24,210 bases of DNA from an uncultured Pseudomonas sp. (GCF_946885885.1 NZ_CAMPHN010000058.1:1-24210); one strand, 5' to 3'; positions 1 through 9,123 are shown, counted from the stretch's first letter. Numbers and translations: made by a program. Notes: generated from the letters alone by a model not told the origin.

Positions 1-739
1 TGATGATTTTCTTCTGCCCGTCGCGCTCGACCAGGATCAGCGCGTGGATATGCAGAATACGTCCGTCGCGCTTGAACTCCTCGATCTCCACGGTGATCTG
101 GTACGGCAGCTCGGCGCCGAGTTGGCGCATGATCTTCTCGCGCACCAATTCGGCGGCGAAAAAGCGGCTGGAGCGATCGGTGACCTGGTCTTCCGGAAAG
201 AAGTGCACGCCCTCCGGCAAACGCTCGCCCACCAGCTTTTCCAAGGTGTCCAGGTTGTGTCCTTGCTGCGCGGAAACCGGCACTATCTCCGCATTCGGCA
301 GTTGGCTCGCCAACCACTCGAGGTGCGGCATCAGCTCGGCTTTATCCTCGATACGATCGGTCTTGTTGATCGCCAGGATTACCGGCCCCTGCACATATTG
401 AACGCGCTCCAGGACCATCTGATCCTCATCGGTCCAGCGGGTACGGTCGACCACGAAGATCACCACGTCGACGTCTTTCAGCGCCGACGAAGCGTTCTTG
501 TTCATATAGCGGTTGAGGGCTTTTTCGTTGTTCTTGTGCAGACCTGGGGTATCGACGTAAATCGCCTGGACCTCACCTTCGGTCTTGATCCCGAGCATGT
601 TGTGCCGGGTGGTCTGCGGCTTGCGCGAGGTAATCGCCAGCTTTTGCCCGAGGATATGGTTGAGCAGAGTCGACTTGCCCACGTTGGGCCGGCCGACGAT
701 GGCGACATAGCCACAGCGTGTTGCAGGTGAATCAGTCAT
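1..739 (-). CDS. era: GTPase Era, C-terminus cut by window edge
   Basis: Era is a Ras-like GTPase with a KH domain that binds the 3' end of 16S rRNA and helps mature the 30S subunit at the inner membrane. About 246 codons are present. The N-terminus has the P-loop GRPNVGKST (residues 16-24), then a DTPGLH G3 motif and an NKTD G4 motif. The KH region begins near the cut end, and about 50 residues are missing from a usual length near 300. The start is the ATG at 739, which follows a GGAG and overlaps the end of rnc by 8 bases, so the two are translationally coupled. It is the most distal gene visible in the lepA-lepB-DUF4845-rnc-era operon. Identification is secure from motifs and position. Confidence 0.97.
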   Translation of the reverse strand, partial: MTDSPATRCGYVAIVGRPNVGKSTLLNHILGQKLAITSRKPQTTRHNMLGIKTEGEVQAIYVDTPGLHKNNEKALNRYMNKNASSALKDVDVVIFVVDRTRWTDEDQMVLERVQYVQGPVILAINKTDRIEDKAELMPHLEWLASQLPNAEIVPVSAQQGHNLDTLEKLVGERLPEGVHFFPEDQVTDRSSRFFAAELVREKIMRQLGAELPYQITVEIEEFKRDGRILHIHALILVERDGQKKII

Positions 740-1421
740 GGCCATTCTCCACACCCAGGGCGATCAAGGCAGCCGCCGCCGCGACCTGTTCGGCGATACG
801 GCGGCTGGCGCCCTGGCCCAGGGTTTTATCGTTGAGTAAGGTGATCTGGCATTCGACGACGAATGTCCGGCAATGCGGATCGCCCTGGATATCCACCACC
901 TCGTAGCGAGGCAGGTCGCAGGCGCGCGACTGCAGGAATTCCTGTAAACGGGTTTTCGGATCCTTATTGGTATCGACCAGGGTCAGGCTTTCCAACTCGT
1001 TGGTCAGCCAAGCCAACACCCGCTCGCGCGCCACCGCCATGCCGGCATCCAGATAGATGGCGCCGATCAGCGCTTCGAGGGCATCGGCAAGGATCGACTC
1101 GCGGCGAAAACCGCCACTTTTCAGCTCGCCGGAGCCCAAGCGCAGGTATTCGCCCAAATCGAAACCACGGGCCAGGATGGCCAAGGTTTCGCCCTTGACC
1201 AAGCGTGCCCGCAGACGCGACAACTGGCCTTCGCGCGCCAGGGGAAAGCGCTCGAACAACGCCTCGCCGGCAACGAAGTTGAGGATTGCATCGCCGAGGA
1301 ACTCCAGACGCTCATTATTGCGCCCAGCGAAGCTGCGGTGAGTCAAGGCCAGGATCATCAACTCCTGGTCTTTGAAGGTGTAGCCGAGCTGCCGCTCGAG
1401 ACGGGCTAACGAAGTACTCAC
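732..1421 (-). CDS. rnc: Ribonuclease III
   Basis: Endoribonuclease that cleaves double-stranded RNA, processing the 30S rRNA precursor and many mRNAs. At 229 residues it has the family length. The signature [12 protein letters not shown] lies at residues 36-47 with acidic residues E40 and D44. The second metal-binding stretch, [10 protein letters not shown], carries D113 and E116. The C-terminal 70 or so residues form the double-stranded RNA-binding domain, ending in the [11 protein letters not shown] helix. The start codon shares ATGA with the stop of the DUF4845 gene and the stop overlaps era, so this part of the operon is tightly coupled. In E. coli, RNase III cuts its own leader. Whether that happens here cannot be seen. 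Confidence 0.97.
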   Translation of the reverse strand: MSTSLARLERQLGYTFKDQELMILALTHRSFAGRNNERLEFLGDAILNFVAGEALFERFPLAREGQLSRLRARLVKGETLAILARGFDLGEYLRLGSGELKSGGFRRESILADALEALIGAIYLDAGMAVARERVLAWLTNELESLTLVDTNKDPKTRLQEFLQSRACDLPRYEVVDIQGDPHCRTFVVECQITLLNDKTLGQGASRRIAEQVAAAAALIALGVENGHD

Positions 1422-1795
1422 GGCATACGCACGCGGAATTCTTTATCGAAGCGCACCACTAGGTCGATATTTTTAATAAGGGGTTCGCGTTTTTCATACT
1501 GCAAGTGCGCATGGAACTCATTATTCTCGACTTTCACTTCAAGGGCTTCTTTCAGGTTCAGGTCGCGAATACTGTTAACCTCCATCCCTCTACCGACATG
1601 GCCATAAAATGCCCCTACTGTGTTTATTTCCAGAGCCTCATCCGTTTCCACAGAGGTAATTATCTTTTCCAACGCCATGTAATCGAGATAATGCGGAATC
1701 ACCTTGAATGCCGCACTGGCGAAAAACGCCACCAACGCCAGCACCATCAACCAGCTAAGAACCGACATACCCTTTTGCGACTGCGCAAATTTCAT
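1418..1795 (-). CDS. DUF4845 family single-pass membrane protein
   Basis: Small protein of unknown function, 125 residues from the ATG at 1795. That start has a GGGG tract a few bases upstream; a TTG at 1807 is in frame but less likely. The N-terminus is short and basic, followed by a hydrophobic segment at about residues 10-30 ([20 protein letters not shown]). The KGMS stretch just before it recalls a prepilin cleavage region, but the conserved glutamate of true prepilins is absent. The remaining 95 residues are polar and probably periplasmic. It lies between lepB and rnc, as in other Pseudomonas, and overlaps rnc by 4 bases. The family call is by resemblance; no function is proposed beyond association with this secretion and RNA-processing operon. 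Confidence 0.85.
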   Translation of the reverse strand: MKFAQSQKGMSVLSWLMVLALVAFFASAAFKVIPHYLDYMALEKIITSVETDEALEINTVGAFYGHVGRGMEVNSIRDLNLKEALEVKVENNEFHAHLQYEKREPLIKNIDLVVRFDKEFRVRMP

Positions 1796-1897
1796 ATGAA
1801 GCCCCAATTCTCAATGAGATAAAAAACCAATCAGGCCAAGACAAGATTATTTATAGCCTGTGGCGCCGTATTGAACAGCGCCGGGCTGTGTGGAGCG

Positions 1898-2779
1898 TCA
1901 GTGAATCAAGCCGACACGGGAGAAGTTCGGCAGATTGCTGAACTTCGGATCCGGCCAACTCATCCACACGGCGAAGGCTTTGCCGACGATGTTCTTGTCC
2001 GGCACCATGCCGGAAAATTCGGCTGGGGTTCCCACCGGATCTTCCCAGAAGCGACTGTCCTTCGAGTTGTCGCGGTTGTCGCCCATCATGAAATAGTGGC
2101 CTTCAGGCACCAACCACTCCCGGCGCACGGAACCTCTTACGCGATCGCGCTCGCGAATATTGTGCTCTACCTCACCCAGTTGCTCCGAGTAGAAGCGCGC
2201 AGTCGGATAAACGCCCGAAATACGCTCGCCACTGGACTCGTCGTCCAGACGCTCGTATAGGAAGCGCCGCGGTAAGGCCTGACCGTTGATATAAACCTGT
2301 TTGCCCTCAACCACGATGTGGTCGCCCGGCACACCGATAACACGCTTGATGTAATTGATATTCGGGTCGCTGGGATAGCGGAACACCATGACATCGCCGC
2401 GCTGCGGATCGCCCACTTCGATGATCTTGGTATCGAGTACCGGTAAACGGATACCGTAAGCGAACTTGTTCACCAGAATGAAATCGCCCACCGCCAGGGT
2501 CGGCTTCATCGAGCCCGATGGGATCTGGAACGGCTCGACCAGGAAAGAGCGCAACACCAAGACGATAGCCAATACCGGGAAGAACGATTTGCCGTACTCG
2601 ACCAGCAACGGCTCCTTGTTCAAACGCTCGACCACCGCCTCGTCTGGCTCGCCGACCTGACCGTGATAACTGGCGATAGCCGCGCGGCGGCGCGGCGCAA
2701 GAAAAATCAGGTCGAACAGCGCAAGCGCACCGCATACCGCGACAGCGATGACCAATAACAATGGAAAATTAATCGACAT
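1898..2779 (-). CDS. lepB: Signal peptidase I
   Basis: Inner-membrane serine-lysine protease that removes signal peptides from exported proteins. It is 293 residues long. Two N-terminal membrane segments (about residues 5-27 and 64-81) are followed by PSGSMKPTL with the catalytic serine at residue 90. The general-base lysine is residue 145 in INYIKRVIG. These are the same numbers as I recall for the E. coli enzyme. The later box GDNRDNSKDSRFW is also intact. The gene starts 6 bases after the lepA stop and is surely cotranscribed with it, matching the classical lepA-lepB pair. A 102-base gap separates it from the DUF4845 gene. Confidence 0.97.
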   Translation of the reverse strand: MSINFPLLLVIAVAVCGALALFDLIFLAPRRRAAIASYHGQVGEPDEAVVERLNKEPLLVEYGKSFFPVLAIVLVLRSFLVEPFQIPSGSMKPTLAVGDFILVNKFAYGIRLPVLDTKIIEVGDPQRGDVMVFRYPSDPNINYIKRVIGVPGDHIVVEGKQVYINGQALPRRFLYERLDDESSGERISGVYPTARFYSEQLGEVEHNIRERDRVRGSVRREWLVPEGHYFMMGDNRDNSKDSRFWEDPVGTPAEFSGMVPDKNIVGKAFAVWMSWPDPKFSNLPNFSRVGLIH

Positions 2780-2785
2780 AAAACC

Positions 2786-4585
2786 TTAGCCATCCACCTT
2801 GAGAACAGCGAGGAAGGCTTCCTGTGGAATCTCCACATTACCCACCTGCTTCATCCGTTTCTTACCGGCCTTTTGCTTTTCCAACAGTTTGCGCTTACGG
2901 CTCACATCACCGCCGTAACACTTGGCCAGTACGTTCTTTCTGAGAGCCTTGACGGTGGTACGGGCAACGATCTGCCCACCGATCGCAGCCTGAATCGCCA
3001 CATCGAACATTTGCCGCGGGATCAATTCCTTCATTTTTTCAGTCAACACACGGCCCTTATGGTGCGCTTTGTCGCGATGCACGATCAAAGCCAGGGCATC
3101 GACCTTCTCACCGTTGATCAACACATCGAGCTTGACCAGATTGGCCGACTGAAAGCGATCGAAGCTGTAATCCAAGGAGGCATAGCCACGGCTGACCGAC
3201 TTCAGGCGGTCGAAGAAATCCAATACCACTTCATTCATCGGCAGGTCGTAGGACACCTGCACCTGACTGCTGAGGAACTGCATGTCGCGCTGCACGCCGC
3301 GCTTTTCGATACACAGGGTGATGACGTTACCCAGATGTTCCTGGGGCACCAGGATATTGGCGCGCACGATAGGCTCACGCATGTCCTCGATCGAGGACAG
3401 ATCCGGCAGCTTAGACGGGTTATCGACATACAGCGTCTCGCCGTTCTTCATCACCACTTCGAACACGACGGTCGGCGCCGTGGTAATCAGATCCAGGTCG
3501 TACTCGCGCTCTAAACGCTCCTGGATGATTTCCATGTGCAACATACCGAGGAAGCCGATACGGAAACCGAAACCCAAGGCATCGGAGCTTTCCGGTTCGT
3601 ATTGCAAGGCCGCATCGTTGAGAGTGAGCTTTTGCAGCGCTTCGCGGAAGTCCTCGAAATCGTCGGAACTGACCGGGAACAGGCCCGCATAAACTTGCGG
3701 CTTGACTCGCTTGAAACCGGGCAGCATGTCGACATCGGGCGTACTCGACAGCGTCAGCGTATCGCCCACGGGCGCACCGTGAATATCCTTGATACCGGCG
3801 ACGATAAAGCCCACTTCGCCCGCCTTGAGGTCGGCGGTACTGGTGAGCTTCGGGGTGAAGACACCGACATTATCCACTTGATGAATCTTGCCGGTGGACT
3901 TGACCAGCACCTTATCGCCCTTCTTGATCCGACCGTGGCGCACGCGCACCAGCGAGACCACACCGAGGTAGTTATCGAACCAGGAATCGATGATCAATGC
4001 CTGCAAGGGCGCCTCGATATCGCCGGTCGGTGGCGGGATCACCGCAACCAAGCGTTCGAGCACTTCGTCGACGCCCATACCGCTCTTGGCGCTACAAGCC
4101 ACGGCATCGGTGGCATCGATACCGATAATGTGTTCGATCTCGTCTTTGACCTTATCCGGATCGGCTTGAGGCAGATCCATCTTGTTCAAGACCGGCATGA
4201 CCTCCAGGCCCTGCTCGATGGCGGTGTAACAGTTGGCCACCGACTGCGCCTCGACGCCCTGGCCGGCATCGACCACCAGCAACGCGCCTTCGCAGGCGGC
4301 GAGCGAGCGGCTCACCTCATAGGTGAAGTCGACATGTCCGGGGGTATCGATAAAATTCAGTTGATAGGTTTTACCATCATTGGCCTTGTAATACAGGGTG
4401 ACGCTGTGGGCTTTGATGGTAATGCCGCGCTCTCGCTCCAGATCCATCGAATCGAGCACCTGAGCTTCCATTTCACGCTCGCTCAAGCCGCCACACATCT
4501 GGATGAATCGGTCAGCCAGGGTGGACTTGCCATGATCGATATGGGCGATGATGGAAAAATTGCGGATATGACTCAGGTCACTCAC
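2786..4585 (-). CDS. lepA: Elongation factor 4 (LepA GTPase)
   Basis: Ribosome-associated translational GTPase related to EF-G, implicated in 30S biogenesis, initiation and back-translocation. I chose the GTG at 4585, which gives [20 protein letters not shown] at the N-terminus and 599 residues, the length of E. coli LepA. A longer in-frame reading to 4669 adds a non-conserved leader. G motifs are [16 protein letters not shown] and NKMD. The C-terminal LepA-specific domain ([20 protein letters not shown], then [20 protein letters not shown]) is complete. No strong Shine-Dalgarno sequence precedes the GTG. The leader carries a GC-rich hairpin followed by a T run. First gene of the lepA-lepB-DUF4845-rnc-era operon. 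Confidence 0.97.
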   Translation of the reverse strand: MSDLSHIRNFSIIAHIDHGKSTLADRFIQMCGGLSEREMEAQVLDSMDLERERGITIKAHSVTLYYKANDGKTYQLNFIDTPGHVDFTYEVSRSLAACEGALLVVDAGQGVEAQSVANCYTAIEQGLEVMPVLNKMDLPQADPDKVKDEIEHIIGIDATDAVACSAKSGMGVDEVLERLVAVIPPPTGDIEAPLQALIIDSWFDNYLGVVSLVRVRHGRIKKGDKVLVKSTGKIHQVDNVGVFTPKLTSTADLKAGEVGFIVAGIKDIHGAPVGDTLTLSSTPDVDMLPGFKRVKPQVYAGLFPVSSDDFEDFREALQKLTLNDAALQYEPESSDALGFGFRIGFLGMLHMEIIQERLEREYDLDLITTAPTVVFEVVMKNGETLYVDNPSKLPDLSSIEDMREPIVRANILVPQEHLGNVITLCIEKRGVQRDMQFLSSQVQVSYDLPMNEVVLDFFDRLKSVSRGYASLDYSFDRFQSANLVKLDVLINGEKVDALALIVHRDKAHHKGRVLTEKMKELIPRQMFDVAIQAAIGGQIVARTTVKALRKNVLAKCYGGDVSRKRKLLEKQKAGKKRMKQVGNVEIPQEAFLAVLKVDG

Positions 4586-4598
4586 GGATCGACACTCG

Positions 4599-4624
4599 AA
4601 AAAGGCGCGGGCAGGCTGCCCGCC
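4599..4624 (-). promoter_or_regulatory. Hairpin plus T-run in lepA leader, attenuator-like
   Basis: Read on the minus strand, GGCGGGCAGCCTGCCCGCGCC is followed by TTTTT, just before the lepA GTG. GGGCA and TGCCC pair around a GCC loop, with an outer GGC/GCC and a small bulge, so the stem can reach the T run. It lies about 10 bases after the predicted transcription start. It could be an early attenuator or a 5'-stabilising hairpin; the sequence alone cannot decide. Confidence 0.45.
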
Positions 4625-4639
4625 GAAAAATAGCCGCGA

Positions 4640-4669
4640 ATTGTACCCGATCAGCAAAGCATGCGTCAC
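4640..4669 (-). promoter_or_regulatory. Candidate sigma-70 promoter of lepA operon
   Basis: Minus-strand -10 box TACAAT (4645-4640, five of six consensus bases) and -35 box GTGACG (4669-4664, four of six) are separated by 18 bases. The site lies between the mucD terminator and lepA, exactly where an independent promoter is needed. Confidence 0.5.
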
Positions 4670-4692
4670 CCAAGCACTTATTGGCAGGCATG

Positions 4693-4715
4693 AAAAAGGG
4701 CGACCTGGATCGCCC
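4693..4715 (-). terminator. Rho-independent terminator of the algU-muc operon
   Basis: On the minus strand GGGCGA-TCCAGG-TCGCCC is a perfect 6-bp stem with a 6-base loop, followed directly by TTTTT. It lies 20 bases past the mucD stop and separates the envelope-stress operon from lepA. Confidence 0.85.
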
Positions 4716-4735
4716 CCTTTCGTTGCGCAGCCGGG

Positions 4736-6172
4736 TTACTCCGCAAGCTTGAAAGTAATGAAACTCGCACGCCCCTGACGTAGTACGCGCATCGACACCG
4801 AGCGATTCTTCGGCAGCCCTTGAGCCACCTCGGTAAACGTCTTAGCCGAATCGATCGCCTGATTGTTCAGATGGGTAATCACATCGCCGGCGCGCAGGCC
4901 GATCAACATCGCAGGCCCTTCCTGTACTTCGGTAATGACCACGCCACCCTGGAGATCCAAACTCTTCTTTTGCTCGTCGGTCAGCTCGACAACCTTGACT
5001 CCCAGGCGGTTACTGCTGCGTTCGACCCCCGGAGTAGCCATGCCCGCCAACTCCTGACCGTCTTCGGGCAGCGCACCGATGGTCACTCGGAGCTTTTTGC
5101 GAGAACCTTCACGCACCACATCCAGTTCCGCGGTGCTGCCAGGCTTCAGAACACCGACCAGATGAGGCAGATCTGCCGACATGATGATTGGCTTACCGTC
5201 CAAACTGAGGATCACATCCCCCACCATCAAGCCGCCTTTGGCCGCAGGCCCACCCTCAAGTACCTGAGCGACCAGCGCACCGGCCGGACGGTCCAGATCG
5301 AAAGACTCGGCAAGATCTTTGTTCACTTCCTGAATCACCACACCCAGCCAGCCGCGGCTGACTTTACCGCTGGCTTTGAGCTGGTCGGCGACGTCCATGG
5401 CCACACTCATCGGGATGGCGAAGGAAAGCCCCATAAAACCGCCCGAACGGGTGAAAATCTGCGAATTGATCCCCACCACCTCGCCCGCCAGATTGAACAG
5501 CGGCCCCCCGGAATTACCGGGATTGATCGCCACATCGGTCTGGATAAAAGGCACATAACTTTCATTCGGCAAACTGCGCCCCGTGGCGCTGACGATGCCG
5601 GCCGTTACCGAATGATCGAAACCAAACGGAGAACCGATCGCCAATACCCACTCGCCCACTTTCAAATCTTCCGACTTGCCCAGCTTGACCGTAGGCAACC
5701 CCTTGCCCTCGATCTTCAACAGCGCCACATCGCTTCGTGGGTCGGTGCCGATAAGTTTGGCTTCCAGCTCGCTGCGATCGGGCAAACGCACGATGATCTC
5801 ATCGGCATCGGCGATCACATGGTTATTGGTGAGTACATAGCCATCTTCAGAGATGATGAAACCGGACCCCAGCGATTGCGCCTCGCGCTGGCGGCCACCA
5901 CCAGGGCTACGCGGAACTTGGGGAATGCTGCGTTCGAAGAACTCGCGAAATATCGGCGGCAGGCCTTCCAGATCCGGGATATTCAGCTGACCGCTACCGG
6001 ATACCGCGCGCTCCGGCATTTTCTGACGCGTACTGATATTCACCACGGCAGGCGACGCCTGCTCGACCAGCCCTGTAAAGTCCGGCAACTGCGCATGAAC
6101 GGTAGCCGCCACACCCAATAGCAGAATTGCTAGCAACGTGGAAAAAGATCGTTTCAGACTAGGCATCGACAT
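4736..6172 (-). CDS. mucD: Periplasmic HtrA/DegP-type serine protease MucD
   Basis: Periplasmic protease-chaperone that degrades misfolded envelope proteins and holds AlgU activation in check. The start at 6172 has GGAG five bases upstream and gives 478 residues, close to the 474 I recall for P. aeruginosa MucD; the reading frame stays open further upstream but only within mucC. A signal peptide (about residues 5-27, ending VHA) is followed by a trypsin-like domain with the triad H118 (TNNHVIA), D148 (DPRSDVALLK) and S221 (NPGNSGGP). Two PDZ domains occupy roughly residues 270-360 and 390-475. It is the last gene of algU-mucABCD, 31 bases after mucC, and is followed by an intrinsic terminator. 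HtrA family membership is certain; the MucD rather than AlgW call rests on location. Confidence 0.96.
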   Translation of the reverse strand: MSMPSLKRSFSTLLAILLLGVAATVHAQLPDFTGLVEQASPAVVNISTRQKMPERAVSGSGQLNIPDLEGLPPIFREFFERSIPQVPRSPGGGRQREAQSLGSGFIISEDGYVLTNNHVIADADEIIVRLPDRSELEAKLIGTDPRSDVALLKIEGKGLPTVKLGKSEDLKVGEWVLAIGSPFGFDHSVTAGIVSATGRSLPNESYVPFIQTDVAINPGNSGGPLFNLAGEVVGINSQIFTRSGGFMGLSFAIPMSVAMDVADQLKASGKVSRGWLGVVIQEVNKDLAESFDLDRPAGALVAQVLEGGPAAKGGLMVGDVILSLDGKPIIMSADLPHLVGVLKPGSTAELDVVREGSRKKLRVTIGALPEDGQELAGMATPGVERSSNRLGVKVVELTDEQKKSLDLQGGVVITEVQEGPAMLIGLRAGDVITHLNNQAIDSAKTFTEVAQGLPKNRSVSMRVLRQGRASFITFKLAE

Positions 6173-6203
6173 TACTGCTCCCCATTGTAGAACAAGCAAA
6201 AAC

Positions 6204-6659
6204 TTATAACGCAGCTGCGGCACCGGCCAATAAGGCCCGTAAAACGACGGGCTGCAAGGCAGAATCATCGGCAACACGAGCACTGTGCCAATGCACCAAG
6301 AGCCAGGCAGCGAGAAACCCCGAGAAAGCACAGACAATGACCAACGGCTCCCCCAAGGTCAACCAGTGCGCCAACAATGCAGCCGCAAACAGGCCGAGCA
6401 GAGGAACCAGGTAGACCAATAGCGAACCACGCACCAGCAGGTCTTCGCGAACACCGATCACCACCGCATCACCAACGCTCAGATGCAAATCGCATAACGC
6501 GCGCACATGACCTCGCCGCCCCTCAACCCCCAATTTATCGAGTAACCCCTGACCACACCCGGCATTGGCGGAACAACTGGAACAAGTGCTTTTGCGCAAT
6601 GTTTCGACCCAGACCGCACCTTTCTCGAGCGCGACGACCCGCCCCTGCTCTTCGATCAT
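6204..6659 (-). CDS. mucC: RseC/MucC family inner-membrane protein
   Basis: Membrane protein of the sigma-E regulatory locus, homologous to E. coli RseC, with a modest or condition-dependent effect on AlgU activity. At 151 residues it has the family length. The N-terminal cytoplasmic part has the cysteine cluster STCSSCSANAGCGQ (C25, C28 and C34), typical of RseC proteins and suggestive of redox or metal sensing. Two membrane segments follow at about residues 78-97 and 104-124. The start codon overlaps the mucB stop by 4 bases, so translation is coupled. Confidence 0.93.
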   Translation of the reverse strand: MIEEQGRVVALEKGAVWVETLRKSTCSSCSANAGCGQGLLDKLGVEGRRGHVRALCDLHLSVGDAVVIGVREDLLVRGSLLVYLVPLLGLFAAALLAHWLTLGEPLVIVCAFSGFLAAWLLVHWHSARVADDSALQPVVLRALLAGAAAAL

Positions 6660-7618
6660 GGAGAGACCTGCGTACCTGCCGAGCGCATGGACAGGGCAAC
6701 ACGCTCAGCGGTTCCCAAGGGTATTTCCCCCACCACGGTCACCATCACATCCCCATCGGACGTGGATAGACGACGCGAGACGGCCACAGTGGGCCCTAAC
6801 TGACTGCGCGCATCCTCCACCAAGGCGCCACGCAGGGGCTCCAGAAACACGGAAAAACGCGCCATGCCGTCGCCATAGACCAAACCGGCGACCAGCTCAT
6901 CGGAAGCGGGACTGCGCCGTTCGATGACGGCGCTCAAGGTAAAACCGGGAGGTAACCAATCGGAATGCCAAGCGGTCTTGGCTTTCTCTTGCTCTTGCGC
7001 CGGAACCACCGGCAATGGCTCGCAGCTGGCGGTGGGTTGCAATGCCTCGGGAGTCGGAACGGTCTCGGTATCCAACTGAGTGAACTGGAAGCGTTCGAGC
7101 AGTTGCCCTTTATCGTTCAACAGCAGCGATTTCAATGGCAAACCGCTCTGTTGATCCAGATGCAATTCAATTCCATAACGATGCTGGTCGCGTGGCAACA
7201 ACGCCAGCACCACGGTTTGACGACCCGCCACTCGGGATTCGCCGATCATGCGCAGGTCATACCACTCCGCTAGCTGCTCGGCATTCAACTCATGCGTTGG
7301 CCATACCTGCCCATTGACAAACTGATCGACCAAGGCGCCGCTAACGCATTTGACCTGACCATTGACACGCACGACTTCCTGGGCGGAACCATCGAGCTGC
7401 AAAAAACGCTCATGCGTACCTCCCCCTTCCTCGACCCGATGACGAACGCTATGGGTAGAGAAACTACCATTGCGCTCGTATACGAAAGTACCTTGAAAGC
7501 TTTGCTGGCGCTCCGCATCGACTAGACGCTGCAACCAATCTTGTGCACTGGCAGCATGAACCGGGATCGCCAACCAACTACCAAGCAGGAAAGTAATAAA
7601 GGATATAAAGCAGCGCAT
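6656..7618 (-). CDS. mucB: Periplasmic anti-sigma co-regulator MucB
   Basis: RseB-family periplasmic protein that binds the periplasmic tail of MucA and protects it from regulated proteolysis, and is thought to sense lipid or LPS-type signals. The ATG at 7618 is preceded by AGGAGG with a short 3-base spacer and gives 320 residues, against 316 as I recall for P. aeruginosa. The signal peptide ends near PVHA-A. The family sequences SFQGTFVYERNGSFSTH and LPRDQHRYGIELHLD, and the C-terminal SRRLSTSDGDVMVTVVGEIP, are present. It starts 7 bases after mucA and shares ATGA with mucC. An in-frame start upstream at 7657 would overlap mucA and is unlikely. Confidence 0.96.
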   Translation of the reverse strand: MRCFISFITFLLGSWLAIPVHAASAQDWLQRLVDAERQQSFQGTFVYERNGSFSTHSVRHRVEEGGGTHERFLQLDGSAQEVVRVNGQVKCVSGALVDQFVNGQVWPTHELNAEQLAEWYDLRMIGESRVAGRQTVVLALLPRDQHRYGIELHLDQQSGLPLKSLLLNDKGQLLERFQFTQLDTETVPTPEALQPTASCEPLPVVPAQEQEKAKTAWHSDWLPPGFTLSAVIERRSPASDELVAGLVYGDGMARFSVFLEPLRGALVEDARSQLGPTVAVSRRLSTSDGDVMVTVVGEIPLGTAERVALSMRSAGTQVSP

Positions 7619-7625
7619 GCGCCTC

Positions 7626-8216
7626 CTACTGGCCTTCCATACTTGCCGCGCGGGCATAAGGCAATGCGCTTTCAGCGCTGTTCATCGCAGCTTGCTGCGC
7701 ATGCTGCCGCAGATAAGCAGGCAACCGCCGCTCATGCCAACCCGCCTCGGACTGCGCAGCGGATGCTGTAGCACCGCTCTTTTCACGCTCGGAATTAAAG
7801 CCAGCCAACATTGCCGGCCCCTGCAACTGCGGAGTTACCAAGCTTGGAGCCAAAGGCTGCTGAGCCATTTGCGCACCGGAAATCTCATTCTGGTTATACA
7901 AACGCACACCGGCCAACACGGCTACCGTAACCGAAGCAGCGACAGCCAAACGCCCGAGCGTTCGCCATGGGCCAGCAACAGGTTTTTCTGCAATGGGGGC
8001 GGCTTCGTCCTGCAGCGCAGCGGATACCGCCGCGGCGATATCCAGACGGGGCTCGAGCAAATCTTTATGCATGGCCGCTCGGGCAAGTTGGTAGCGCGCC
8101 CAAGTGGAACGCACCTCGGGCGCATCGCTCGCACTGAGCACACGCCGCAACTCCAACTCACCCGCTTCGTTATCCATAACCGCGGACAGCGACTCCTGTA
8201 GGGTTTCACGACTCAT
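7626..8216 (-). CDS. mucA: Anti-sigma factor MucA, apparently intact
   Basis: Inner-membrane anti-sigma factor that sequesters AlgU until cleaved by AlgW, MucP and ClpXP. It has 196 residues (P. aeruginosa: 194). The cytoplasmic AlgU-binding part runs through residues 1-80 (MSRETLQESLSAVMDNEAGE at the start), a single membrane segment spans about 88-107 (GRLAVAASVTVAVLAGVRLY), and the periplasmic MucB-binding tail ends LPYARAASMEGQ. There is no frameshift or premature stop of the mucA22 kind, so the strain should have normal, inducible alginate control. It lies 31 bases after algU and 7 before mucB. Confidence 0.97.
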   Translation of the reverse strand: MSRETLQESLSAVMDNEAGELELRRVLSASDAPEVRSTWARYQLARAAMHKDLLEPRLDIAAAVSAALQDEAAPIAEKPVAGPWRTLGRLAVAASVTVAVLAGVRLYNQNEISGAQMAQQPLAPSLVTPQLQGPAMLAGFNSEREKSGATASAAQSEAGWHERRLPAYLRQHAQQAAMNSAESALPYARAASMEGQ

Positions 8217-8247
8217 GACGATTCCTCTCTCGGCTTACATCGCTGCC

Positions 8248-8829
8248 TTAGGCTTCCTGCAATAAAGGCTGCAGGGACTTATCAATGGCTTCGCGCGCTC
8301 TAAAAATTCGTGATCGCACTGTACCAACCGGACATTGCATGACACTCGCGATGTCTTCGTAACTAAGACCATCAAACTCACGCAAGGTTAGCGCCGTACG
8401 CAAATCTTCTGGCAACTGCTCGATGGTGCGATGCACAGTGGCCTCGATCTCATCTCGCAGCAATGTGCGCTCTGGCGATTCGATATCTTTGAGAGCATGG
8501 TTGCCGTCATAGAACTCCGCATCGTCGGTACTCACATCGCTATCAGGGGGCCGTCGACCGCGCGACACCAGATAGTTTTTTGCCGTATTTATCGCAATGC
8601 GATACAGCCACGTATAAAAAGCACTGTCGCCGCGAAAATTACCTAACGCCCGGTATGCCTTAACGAAGGCTTCCTGCGCCACATCCTGTGCTTCATGGGT
8701 GTCGTGCACAAAACGCACGATCAGCCCCAGAATTTTATGCTGGTATTTCAGCACGAGCAGATCGAAAGCACGCTTATCGCCACGCTGCACGCGCTCGACC
8801 AGTTGCTGATCCTCTTCCTGGGTTAACAT
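8248..8829 (-). CDS. algU: ECF sigma factor AlgU (sigma-22, RpoE-type)
   Basis: Extracytoplasmic-function sigma factor that drives alginate, envelope-stress and osmotic-stress genes. The ATG at 8829, with GAGGAG five bases upstream, gives 193 residues, matching P. aeruginosa; a GTG two codons earlier is in frame but lies closer to that ribosome site. Region 2 (AQDVAQEAFVKAYRALGNFR and SAFYTWLYRIAINTAKNYL) and region 4 (LPEDLRTALTLREFDGLSYE, then QCPVGTVRSRIFRAREAID) are complete. It heads algU-mucABCD and is preceded by two promoters matching its own recognition sequence, so it is very probably autoregulated. Confidence 0.98.
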   Translation of the reverse strand: MLTQEEDQQLVERVQRGDKRAFDLLVLKYQHKILGLIVRFVHDTHEAQDVAQEAFVKAYRALGNFRGDSAFYTWLYRIAINTAKNYLVSRGRRPPDSDVSTDDAEFYDGNHALKDIESPERTLLRDEIEATVHRTIEQLPEDLRTALTLREFDGLSYEDIASVMQCPVGTVRSRIFRAREAIDKSLQPLLQEA

Positions 8830-8888
8830 GAACACTCCTCATAGGGTTCGGAGGGGTGCCGCATAAACCAGTCAGACCACCTGCTCAA

Positions 8889-8915
8889 ATAGACTAGGAC
8901 ACTGCGCAAAAGTTC
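8889..8915 (-). promoter_or_regulatory. Proximal AlgU-dependent promoter of algU
   Basis: On the minus strand GAACTT (8915-8910) is followed after exactly 16 bases by TCTAT (8893-8889). This fits the AlgU/sigma-E consensus GAACTT-N16/17-TCtga. The predicted start lies near 8882, about 53 bases before the algU ATG. It probably corresponds to one of the autoregulated algU promoters known in P. aeruginosa. Confidence 0.8.
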
Positions 8916-9096
8916 TCCCCTCCAAACATGTTTCCTGCAGATAACGTCCAGCCCTGCGCGGATATTGCAACAACGAACTGAACCCCTGCTGTGCGAATAG
9001 GTTCAAATTATCGACCTCCCCCTCTCGATACCGACCCCGAGACGCGAACTGCCTCGCACCTCGGTGCATTCACAAAAACTCGCCGGGCAAGAGTTG

Positions 9097-9123
9097 ATAG
9101 AACTCGAAATGCTAATAAAGTTC
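9097..9123 (-). promoter_or_regulatory. Distal AlgU-dependent promoter of algU
   Basis: A second minus-strand GAACTT (9123-9118) with a 16-base spacer and TCTAT (9101-9097). The boxes and spacing are identical to the proximal site, but the spacer sequence differs. The predicted start is near 9090, giving a leader of about 260 bases. Confidence 0.8.

Noticed and set aside
1796..1897. Internal promoter before the DUF4845 gene (AT-rich TATAAATAAT on the minus strand)
   Set aside because: The -10-like stretch is attractive but no acceptable -35 lies 16-18 bases upstream.
4820..6121. 433-codon plus-strand frame opposite mucD
   Set aside because: No recognisable domain; it mirrors mucD codons, while mucD has a complete catalytic triad and two PDZ domains.
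6173..6337. Longer N-terminus for mucD
   Set aside because: The extension would lie inside mucC and would place the clear signal peptide internally; the ATG at 6172 has a good ribosome site.
7626..8216. Loss-of-function (mucoid-type) mucA allele
   Set aside because: The frame is continuous to a normal C-terminus of 196 residues.
8978..9004. Possible third AlgU promoter, GAACC followed by TTCAG on the minus strand
   Set aside because: The -35 and -10 both depart from GAACTT and TCtga, and the two perfect matches nearby show what a real site looks like here.
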